DNA of 64,000 nucleotides, taken from contig JANWWT010000001.1 of the NCBI GenBank assembly GCA_025055675.1, forward strand, positions 558,001 through 622,000, written 5' to 3'. Source of the DNA: Pseudanabaenaceae cyanobacterium SKYG29 (lineage in GTDB: Bacteria > Cyanobacteriota > Cyanobacteriia > Pseudanabaenales > Pseudanabaenaceae). Positions 54,823-62,364 of this stretch are shown piece after piece. Under the pieces are notes generated by a model, which was given only the letters and a program-made list of their open reading frames with translations, was not told the origin of the DNA and made no database searches. The position numbers and the translations under genes were made by a program. Position 1 is the stretch's first letter. Each line of letters begins with the position of its first letter.

Positions 54823-57800
54823 CTAAAACCTCAAGGTACCCTGAAGCCTACTTTCTAAACCGCCTGTGCCGGTACCTACAGTGGCATCCAAACCAAAGGG
54901 TGAACCATCAAAGCTGTACCTTACTCTTACTCCCACAGCAGTTCCTGTTTCTCTTCTGCCACTACCTGACAGGAAGTCTGTGAAATTACGGTAATAAAGT
55001 CCCGCCCCAAAAGAGTCACTAAAATTGTTGAAACCTTCCAACTGATAAAAAGTAACATTGCCCATCTCAATCGACCCAGAAAACTGCAGAGACCGTAGTT
55101 GCAGAGAGGAAGATAGAGCAGTAGAAAAGGAACCACTCAGGAAACCACCTGGGTCTCGGTCAGTGGAAACGATCGTTACACTTGGCGTGACGAATAGTGT
55201 ACTGTCTCTAGTACTACGGGTGAAACTATAACTGAGGGAAGCAAAAGAGGGATTGAGAGAGTTAGGACTGGTGTTGTAACGCACATTTATACCAGGGATA
55301 GAGCTAGTAATTGTTTGCACATTACCTTGTTCATCCTTCTCTATGTTGACATTCGCTAAATTCAAAAGAGCATTTAAGTACAAACCAAAGTCAGGTTCTG
55401 TCACACCAGTAGCATTGCGGGGCACATTAAAAATGGCATTATTCCGCAGGTTAAGCCACATTCCCCCACTGAAACTGTAGTTGAATTCTCCCGCACTGCC
55501 AGCAAAGTTTAACTCTACGCTGGGTAGAAATTGAAAGCCACCAAATACATTTGCCCGATCGGTTCTGATAGCATCTCTTTGAATTTCCAAACGATCGAAG
55601 GCAATAGCAGCAGCACGGGTAGGAATGGGTACAGGAGTAACTGCATTTTGGTCAGCACGGACAATGACTTGTTCTCCGTTGGGGGAGGTGAAGAGAGTTT
55701 CCGCAACTATCGATTGATTGATAGGTACAGGAATAAAAGGTGTAGAAAAGCCCAAACCAAAATTATCATCAGACAAACGGACTGTACGGTAGAAAATTTC
55801 TCCTTCACTAAAAGTTGGTTCGGATTGAAAAATAAAGCTAATACCTCTCCTTAGAAGACCTGTACGAAGTTGCAAAAAAGAAAAATCCTCAGGACTGGCT
55901 TGACTGGGGAAGGTTAGGCTACCAGATACCTGTTCCACACGACTAGTGAAGTTACTATAAGCCAAACCAGTATTGATGCGACGATTGATACTTCGTCTTT
56001 GGTCACTAGTCATCCGAGTTTGTAGAGGGGTAAAGTCTTCATTTTTCTCTCTTTTTTCTTTAGCATCAGTCAAACTAGCATTGACATCTCCTGGGTTAAA
56101 AAATCTAAAGAAAATACCTGCCAGTAAGCCAAGAGTATTATTTAGCCACTCCTGATTATCCACTCTGCCACCACCTAGATCAACAGGAGCAGACACCCCA
56201 GGGTTAGAAAACACTTGGGCAAAAGTCGCGATTGTATCCTTGGAATCGTACTGAATGAAAGAACGTTGATGGGGCAAACTGAAATAGAGGCGATGCCAAT
56301 CATTGCTAGCATCTTCAAATAGTCTCTGTCTGGGTCCACCACCTCGGATAACCTCACTCAATTCCGAGACATCAGTGCGAATACCCAAAGACACCCACTG
56401 CAAAGAATTGAGGTAATGGAATCTTCTTTGGGAGCTTGTAAGAGACCGATCGAGCAAAACCTTTAATAAATCAGTATTATCGAACTTACCAAGTTGCCCA
56501 ACTTTGATGCCAGGCAAACTAGAGACAGGCGCAGTAATTTCCGGGGGCTTACCCGTCAAAACATTACCAAAAGTGATACCAGCTGCCGCCAACTCCGCTT
56601 CAGTTACTCTGCCACCTTCCCACAAATCTGTATTAGCTAGAGGCTGTAAGTTAACCGTAGGGAAAGCTTGCAATAAAACAGGTTCATTTACTGCTAGCTG
56701 GCTAAATAGTTCGCCACCGTTTAGTGGAAATTGAATGGAGTTAGCATCAATAACACGTACATTTCCTAAATTCTCTGTTAGATTAGTGGTAATTGTAGGA
56801 GCAGGAATACCCTCTGGATTATTAATTTGACCAACCACCGATAGAATTCCCCCCAGAGAAGTTGTATTCACATTGTCAGGATTAAACCTTAGTCTTTCTA
56901 GGTCAGCAGGAATGACTGTAACAAACTGTAAGCCATTATAACTCTGAATTTGGCGGAATATACTCTCTTGTCTTATATCCCTCGATCGTCCTTGATAGAT
57001 CAAACCAATCTGATACCCAGTAGTTTCAAAGACAATTTTGTTGTCAGGTAATACCCAATAGAACTGGTCATTGCGGGGAAAGAAGGAAGCAGTAAACTTA
57101 CCAATGTTGGGGTCTTGCTTTGCCCCCGATCGTAAATCAAATTCAAAATAGTAGTCCTTTTCCAGCGGTCTGAAAGCACTAGGAGTAAATGTCACCCGAT
57201 CGGTAACATTGAGGATGAAGGGATAAGAAAGAGCAGTGTTAGACAGGGCATTTTTAATTTTTAGATCAACCAATCTTCTCTTTACTTCTAGGTCAATTTC
57301 AGGAGCAGGAGGTTCTGCAGGAGTAATTTCAGGAGGTGGTACAACTGGGGGAGTGGGGTCAGGTGGGGGTGACTCTCTACGGAGGTCAGGGTTCACCGTA
57401 CCAGGAATAGTGGGTGTAGTTTGAGCTAAGCTATCGCCAGGAACAACAGGTAATACTGTTTGTCTAAGCGGATTATTGAGGTTGCTGGGCAAAAAAGGTA
57501 CAACAGTTACTACCTCTGATGGTCTAGAAGTATTTGTAACAGTTTCCTTCTCTGTCTTGGGATTGCCTGTATTTTTTGTTGCATCTAAACTGTTAGAATT
57601 GCTTTGTGCCACGATCGTTTTTTCTGCTGATTTAGTTTTATGAAGTAGAGACTCTAATACTCTTGTCAATCTGGTACCGTTTGCAATTGCCTGTTCTAAT
57701 TCTTTAGCAGTAATTTCCCTGGCTTGGGTACTCACTAGCTTCGTTGATTGTTGATTTTCAGCGACAAAGTTGTCTGTAGGTCTAATAGGAGAAGAAGAGG

Positions 57801-58281
57801 AAACAGACTTTCGAGCAATTGTAGCTCCCTTTACAATTTCATTGACTTGCGTATCAGGTATGAGATTTTTTACAAATATCTGCTCCAAGTTGACCAAAGT
57901 CTCTTTGGGAGTAAGTACGATCGGTTGATTTTCTACTATAGTCGGGGGTGAAGTAACAGATGATCTTAATGAGTTTGGCTGAGTTTGTTCTGCTATTGCT
58001 GAGGGACGAACGATCGTTACTGTATTTATCTTCTTATTAGGAGGTAAGTCAAAGGCATAAGGGTCTAAAACTTGCCCGTAGGTTGGTTTTATAGAATTAG
58101 GAGTGACTGATGCTTTTGCGGACGATGCAGGAGAAATATAGTTACCGTAGACAGCCCCCGATCTTCCCGTGAAAGATACAGAAGCAATAGTTTGCGCTAA
58201 TGACTTACTAGAATCACCCCAGAAAATTACTGCTCCCCAAAACAAGGCACCATAAGAGATAAATTTGCCTCTCACTAGCAA
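54823..58281 (-). CDS. Large predicted outer-membrane surface protein, family unknown
   Basis: A 1152-residue envelope protein. The N-terminus has a signal peptide (YGALFWGAVIFWGDSSKSLA). Residues about 60-330 are a low-complexity Ser/Thr/Pro linker ending in a PPPDPTPPVVPPPEITPAEPP-like run. The remainder is beta-rich with many alternating aromatic strands. The last residue is Phe (SRLQGTLRF), the classic end signal for BAM-inserted outer-membrane barrels. The last 250 residues read as barrel strands (FASLSYSFTRSTRDSTLFVT). It follows the 140-residue secreted protein gene on the same strand, 32 bp away. Confidence 0.75.
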   Translation of the reverse strand: MLVRGKFISYGALFWGAVIFWGDSSKSLAQTIASVSFTGRSGAVYGNYISPASSAKASVTPNSIKPTYGQVLDPYAFDLPPNKKINTVTIVRPSAIAEQTQPNSLRSSVTSPPTIVENQPIVLTPKETLVNLEQIFVKNLIPDTQVNEIVKGATIARKSVSSSSPIRPTDNFVAENQQSTKLVSTQAREITAKELEQAIANGTRLTRVLESLLHKTKSAEKTIVAQSNSNSLDATKNTGNPKTEKETVTNTSRPSEVVTVVPFLPSNLNNPLRQTVLPVVPGDSLAQTTPTIPGTVNPDLRRESPPPDPTPPVVPPPEITPAEPPAPEIDLEVKRRLVDLKIKNALSNTALSYPFILNVTDRVTFTPSAFRPLEKDYYFEFDLRSGAKQDPNIGKFTASFFPRNDQFYWVLPDNKIVFETTGYQIGLIYQGRSRDIRQESIFRQIQSYNGLQFVTVIPADLERLRFNPDNVNTTSLGGILSVVGQINNPEGIPAPTITTNLTENLGNVRVIDANSIQFPLNGGELFSQLAVNEPVLLQAFPTVNLQPLANTDLWEGGRVTEAELAAAGITFGNVLTGKPPEITAPVSSLPGIKVGQLGKFDNTDLLKVLLDRSLTSSQRRFHYLNSLQWVSLGIRTDVSELSEVIRGGGPRQRLFEDASNDWHRLYFSLPHQRSFIQYDSKDTIATFAQVFSNPGVSAPVDLGGGRVDNQEWLNNTLGLLAGIFFRFFNPGDVNASLTDAKEKREKNEDFTPLQTRMTSDQRRSINRRINTGLAYSNFTSRVEQVSGSLTFPSQASPEDFSFLQLRTGLLRRGISFIFQSEPTFSEGEIFYRTVRLSDDNFGLGFSTPFIPVPINQSIVAETLFTSPNGEQVIVRADQNAVTPVPIPTRAAAIAFDRLEIQRDAIRTDRANVFGGFQFLPSVELNFAGSAGEFNYSFSGGMWLNLRNNAIFNVPRNATGVTEPDFGLYLNALLNLANVNIEKDEQGNVQTITSSIPGINVRYNTSPNSLNPSFASLSYSFTRSTRDSTLFVTPSVTIVSTDRDPGGFLSGSFSTALSSSLQLRSLQFSGSIEMGNVTFYQLEGFNNFSDSFGAGLYYRNFTDFLSGSGRRETGTAVGVRVRYSFDGSPFGLDATVGTGTGGLESRLQGTLRF

Positions 58282-58313
58282 TCTTCCTCACACAAAGATA
58301 CAGAGGAGAAAAG

Positions 58314-58736
58314 CTAGTCCAAACCAATAGAACCAGCCGCTGCGCGCACGATCGAGATGTATGCTGCTAGATTAGCCTGGTTAGTTGTTAAGTTAGTGAT
58401 TTGGGACAAATTTTGAGCAACCTGGGTAGAGACAGTTAGGGTAGAATCCCTCAATACAGTGCCTGGTGTAAGAGTCAGTGAGGTAGGTCTAAAGTCATTA
58501 CTACCAGCAGTTCCAGTACTTGTGTAGCTGACTGTGGAATTGGAGCCACTACTGAAGAATAAGCCTGGTGGTAAAACAATCTGACCACTAATTGAAGTAG
58601 TTGCCCCACTCGGGGCAATATAAGTTAAAGCGCCAGAGAAAGATGCAGTTTGACTCAGAACTGCTCTACCAGGCAAGAATGCTAAGCTAACTAAACTCCC
58701 GATCGTTGCTACTTGTTTCCATGGAATTACTCTCAT
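58314..58736 (-). CDS. Small secreted protein with C-terminal NLAAY-IVRAAAG motif (paralogue A)
   Basis: A 140-residue exported protein. The signal peptide covers about residues 1-29 (LVSLAFLPGRAVLSQTA). The mature part is Ser/Thr-rich and beta-like (SFSGALTYIAPSGATTSISG). It ends QANLAAYISIVRAAAGSIGL plus Asp. The tail shares 14 of its last 20 residues with the protein at 59467-59892. It lies 32 bp upstream of the large envelope protein gene in the same direction and is probably its operon partner, perhaps its substrate. Family not recognised. Confidence 0.75.
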   Translation of the reverse strand: MRVIPWKQVATIGSLVSLAFLPGRAVLSQTASFSGALTYIAPSGATTSISGQIVLPPGLFFSSGSNSTVSYTSTGTAGSNDFRPTSLTLTPGTVLRDSTLTVSTQVAQNLSQITNLTTNQANLAAYISIVRAAAGSIGLD

Positions 58737-58938
58737 AGTTACTCCTCTAGCTGCACATAAACCTGAATTCAGGGGCAGTATATATAATAGTTTCTAGCTA
58801 GTCAAGAAAAGTTTTTATCAAGCTTTGAGGCATGTGCAATATCCATGCATCTAGTAAATTTCTTGAACCTTATCGATCGTTGAACCTGTAACCTCAGCTA
58901 TCTCCTCTTCCCAGGGCTAAAAAGTTCATGGCGATTTT

Positions 58939-59396
58939 TTATCTTGCCAACTGCCTGCCCTCTTCCAAAATTTCCTGATACATCATATTCCTCCGCAATA
59001 TCTGCTTGATGATTTTTAATCCTCCCAAAATGGCTGTGGCAGCAGCAATCTTCGTCCTCTCTCGCCTGTCCTTGTTGAGCCACCCGCCCGAGTGCTCCCA
59101 CTTCACCTTGGCTAACAGTGCTAAAGGAATTAAACCTGGGGTTTGCAACAGTTGTTCTAGGGGTTGTTCCTACAGCCTCAGCACTTTCAACTCATGCCTA
59201 CTCTTGGGTGTAATTGAGCATGCTGAAGAGGATGTCCTCCCTTGATGTGCAAGATGATTTCTGCCCCTACCAAAAAGCCAACAGATTTGGCACTAATTGG
59301 CTCTAGGGAAGGTTCCGAGGGTTGCAATTTGGTGAGGGGGATAGTAGCGGGCATAATCAGCGCTGTAGGTTTCAATCAGGAATTTGGTAATGGAGT
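58939..59396 (-). pseudogene. Decayed Rpn/PD-(D/E)XK nuclease (putative transposase, DUF4351-type) gene
   Basis: Family-like pieces occur in order but in different minus-strand frames. ITKFLIETYSADYA (about 59392-59350) is followed after a shift by IPLTKLQPSEPSLEPISAKS (about 59340-59280) and VGAEIILHIKGG. A later frame gives TPGLIPLALLAKV, then KIAAATAILGGLKIIKQILR and YQEILEEGRQLAR. These resemble the start, LTKLxPxELSLEPI block, LLxTPGLIPLA block and C-terminal EGxxxG region of cyanobacterial Rpn-family proteins. Frameshifts and a missing middle show it is not functional. The small frames here are its fragments. Confidence 0.7.
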
Positions 59397-59429
59397 CAGA
59401 CAATTGCCTATCTTCAATCCCGTGGAGGC

Positions 59430-59453
59430 AAAAAAAGGGAGCTAATAGCCCCC
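59430..59453 (-). terminator. Rho-independent terminator of secreted paralogue B
   Basis: The minus-strand RNA forms GGGGGCU-AUU-AGCUCCC (7 bp with one G-U pair) followed by UUUUUUU. It sits 13 bp after the stop codon of the 59467-59892 gene and before the pseudogene. Confidence 0.8.
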
Positions 59454-59466
59454 TCCTAACCTGAGA

Positions 59467-59892
59467 CTACTCCAAACCATCATTGCCAGCAGCGGCACGA
59501 ACGATCGCGACATAGGCAGCCAAGTTAGGTTGGTTGGTGCTACCGAGGATGTTAGCTGCTCCAGGACCAGCAATGGCAGAAAGATTTTGAGCCACTACCT
59601 GACTAACAGAGATAGGGGCTGCACTAGCATTAACTATAGCGTTTAAGGTCAAGTTGTTGACAAAGGAGTTTACTCCAAAAAACGGACCCAAGTTGTAATT
59701 CGGTTGGACAATTACACCATTGGCTTGAACACCACCAATTTCTGCTCCCAAACTGGTGCTGGCACCGGTAATGTTGGTTAGAGTCACACTACCTGAAACA
59801 TAGGATTGAGCTTGAACGGACCGACTAGCTAAGGCACAAAGCGTAAAAGTACCTATAGAAGCAGTGGATACCAGAACTACTTTTTTTAGCAT
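59467..59892 (-). CDS. Small secreted protein with C-terminal NLAAY-IVRAAAG motif (paralogue B)
   Basis: A 141-residue exported protein. A signal peptide (VLVSTASIGTFTLCALASRS with AQA cleavage) is followed by a beta-like mature domain (SYVSGSVTLTNITGASTSLG). It ends QPNLAAYVAIVRAAAGNDGL plus Glu. It shares the QVVAQNLSxI segment and the tail with paralogue A at 58314-58736. It has its own terminator, so it is transcribed separately from the paralogue A-envelope protein unit. Family not recognised. Confidence 0.75.
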   Translation of the reverse strand: MLKKVVLVSTASIGTFTLCALASRSVQAQSYVSGSVTLTNITGASTSLGAEIGGVQANGVIVQPNYNLGPFFGVNSFVNNLTLNAIVNASAAPISVSQVVAQNLSAIAGPGAANILGSTNQPNLAAYVAIVRAAAGNDGLE

Positions 59893-60060
59893 AGCAAGAC
59901 TTCCCTAAACAATCTTAATGGTCGTTTACCCAAATTATACCCCCTAGGAGGCTTATTTCAGTCTATCAAATATCTTGTATTTGAGTTGCTTTTTGCTTTC
60001 GGTTGCTTCTGCGAAACTACTTTGATAACATGGAGCCAACAAATTTAAGGGGTTGTTCCG

Positions 60061-62355
60061 ATGCTTGTCAGTGTCGTCAGTGCCGTTACTGGTAACTCCC
60101 TGTTACGCTATGCGATTGAGAGCGTACAAAATCAGACTTACTCTCGTATTGAACATTTAATTGTCATAGATGGGCAGGAGCGGGAAGCCTCAGTTAGACA
60201 AATTTTAGCAAGCATGGATTTATCACGGCACAGGACTCATATCCTCTGTTTACCCTACCCCACTGGCAAGGACAATTACATTTGTCATCGCATCTATGGC
60301 ATGGCTCCCTTTTTAATCAATGGGGAATATGTTTGCTACCTAGACGAAGATAATTGGTATGACCCCAACCATGTAGAGTCCCTAGTCAGAATAGTAGAAG
60401 AAAAAAACTTAGATTGGGCTTATGCTTTGCGCAAGATTGTAGACAGAGATGGCAACTTCTTATGCTTGGATGACTGCGAAAGTTTAGGCAAGTGGGCATG
60501 CAGGGAAAATTACCACATGGTCGATACTAATTGCTATTTCCTAAAGAAGGAGATAGCGATCGAGTTTTCTCAGATTTGGTATGCTAAGTTTAGGGAAGTT
60601 ACAAAAGTTACTGGCAATACCTATGTTGATAATCCAGATATAGCTCTATGTAAAATTCTGTTAGAGAAATATCAAAGAGTTGACACTACAGGTATTTACT
60701 CTGTTAACTACCGCTTGGGTAGCAGTTCTAGTTCAGTTCAGCTATCTTTCTTTTGGGAAAATAATCAAAGGAAACAAGAACAGTATCCTTATGGGTTTCC
60801 TTGGCGCAGAATAAAGTTAAAGGATATTCCCCTACCACGATCTTTACCCAAACAAGCAAGCGCCGATTGCTACAAGGAGGAATTTTTCCATGAAGTTAAA
60901 ACAGCAGCACATAGTAGTGCATCTGCAGTCCTTCCTTATCTGTGGCAGTTACTGGATCATAGAGTGCAATCAGTTGTAGATGTGGGGTGTGGTACTGGTT
61001 CATGGTTAGCAAAAGTGCAATCTTTGTTTGGCATAACTGATATCTTGGGCATTGATGGAGATTATGTAGAACGGGATAGGTTAGAAATACCTGTTGACAA
61101 GTTTCTGAGTCATGATTTAATTGAGCCACTACCTATACAACGCAGGTTCGACCTAGTTATATGTCTAGAAGTAGCGGAACATTTGCCTTACACCTGCGCA
61201 GCAACTTTCATCCAGACTTTGACAGAATTGGGTGATGTCATTCTGTTTTCAGCTGCTATTCCTCTGCAACCTGGAACTAATCATATCAATACCCAATTCC
61301 CCCACTATTGGTTACAGCTATTTCAGGAGAGGGGCTATAAGTGCATTGATTGCTTACGGGATAAGTTCTGGCAAGATAGCCGTGTAGAATGGTGGTATGC
61401 TCAGAATATGTTGCTATTTGTGAAAGAAAATATTCTAACAGAAAATACTAATCTCTTGGCTTTACACCAGATGACTGATTTGAACTGCTTAGTAAGAATT
61501 CACCCTCGTAACCTGCCTGCTAAAATTGCCTTTGGACATGATGATACTGTTGAATTAAAGGTAGAAACATCAGCAATAGGAACAGATGACGAGAAATACA
61601 AATTGCACAGAGAGTTATTACTTAAGTTTTTTGACAAATCTCCCTACGAAGACTTTCCTTATCTGGACTACAGTTGTGACTTACAAGGCTGGGGTAGCAC
61701 TGTAACTGTATTTGAGAGATTAATAAGTCAGTTATTGCCCAAGTTGATCATAGAAGTGGGTACGTGGAAAGGAGCCTCTGCTATTCACATGGTTGATATA
61801 CTAAAGTCACACGGAATTGTTTGTCCTGTACTTTGTGTTGACACCTGGCTTGGCGGCTTAGAAGTAGCAAAAGACAACCCGATTTCCTATCTGGGAGTAA
61901 CTGTACCAAGACGTTATGGTTATTCTCAGCTCTATTTTCAGTTTCTGGCGAATGTGATGCATAGGCAAGCGCAAAACTATATTGTTCCTATTCCCCTGCA
62001 TGCTGTAGCGGCATTTAAGTTATTGCTATATTGGCGAGTGTCTGCTGATCTGATCTATGTTGATGCTTCTCACGAAGAAGAGGATGTATATGCAGACTTG
62101 TCTAACTACTGGCAGTTGCTCCGATCGGGTGGTGTGCTTCTAGGGGATGATTATCCTGACCCCAGATTCCCTGGAGTATATGCCGCTGTTAATCGCTTTG
62201 CTAAGGAGAACAACTTAGAGATACAATCCGAGGGTAATAAGTTTTGGTTTAAGAAACCTGTCAGTGCAGAGGACAAGATTGAGGCTTTGACTAAACGTAT
62301 CGCTGAATTAGAGTTAAAGCTAAATCCTGATATTGATTTAAGTTATTTTGCCTAG
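60061..62355 (+). CDS. Three-domain fusion: GT2 glycosyltransferase, SAM methyltransferase, second SAM methyltransferase, with IDLSYF tag
   Basis: A 764-residue protein. Residues about 1-230 are a GT-A/GT2 domain (VSVVSAVTGNSLLRYAIESV, acidic motif CYLDEDNWYDP). Residues about 285-455 are a methyltransferase with motif I VVDVGCGTGSWL (from residue 305) and CLEVAEHLPYTCA. Residues about 525-740 are a second SAM domain of the Methyltransf_24 kind, with IIEVGTWKGAS (from 563), CVDTWLGG and YVDASHEEEDVYADL. The end KRIAELELKLNPDIDLSYFA matches the tail of the GT-B-like protein at 26569-28113. A TPR/SPINDLY-like gene starts 9 bp downstream. Confidence 0.85.
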   Translation: MLVSVVSAVTGNSLLRYAIESVQNQTYSRIEHLIVIDGQEREASVRQILASMDLSRHRTHILCLPYPTGKDNYICHRIYGMAPFLINGEYVCYLDEDNWYDPNHVESLVRIVEEKNLDWAYALRKIVDRDGNFLCLDDCESLGKWACRENYHMVDTNCYFLKKEIAIEFSQIWYAKFREVTKVTGNTYVDNPDIALCKILLEKYQRVDTTGIYSVNYRLGSSSSSVQLSFFWENNQRKQEQYPYGFPWRRIKLKDIPLPRSLPKQASADCYKEEFFHEVKTAAHSSASAVLPYLWQLLDHRVQSVVDVGCGTGSWLAKVQSLFGITDILGIDGDYVERDRLEIPVDKFLSHDLIEPLPIQRRFDLVICLEVAEHLPYTCAATFIQTLTELGDVILFSAAIPLQPGTNHINTQFPHYWLQLFQERGYKCIDCLRDKFWQDSRVEWWYAQNMLLFVKENILTENTNLLALHQMTDLNCLVRIHPRNLPAKIAFGHDDTVELKVETSAIGTDDEKYKLHRELLLKFFDKSPYEDFPYLDYSCDLQGWGSTVTVFERLISQLLPKLIIEVGTWKGASAIHMVDILKSHGIVCPVLCVDTWLGGLEVAKDNPISYLGVTVPRRYGYSQLYFQFLANVMHRQAQNYIVPIPLHAVAAFKLLLYWRVSADLIYVDASHEEEDVYADLSNYWQLLRSGGVLLGDDYPDPRFPGVYAAVNRFAKENNLEIQSEGNKFWFKKPVSAEDKIEALTKRIAELELKLNPDIDLSYFA

Positions 62356-62364
62356 GGAGGGTTT

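Noticed and set aside
59006-59445. Plus-strand small ORFs in the pseudogene region
   Set aside because: They are opposite-strand shadows of the Rpn remnant, which explains the sequence better.
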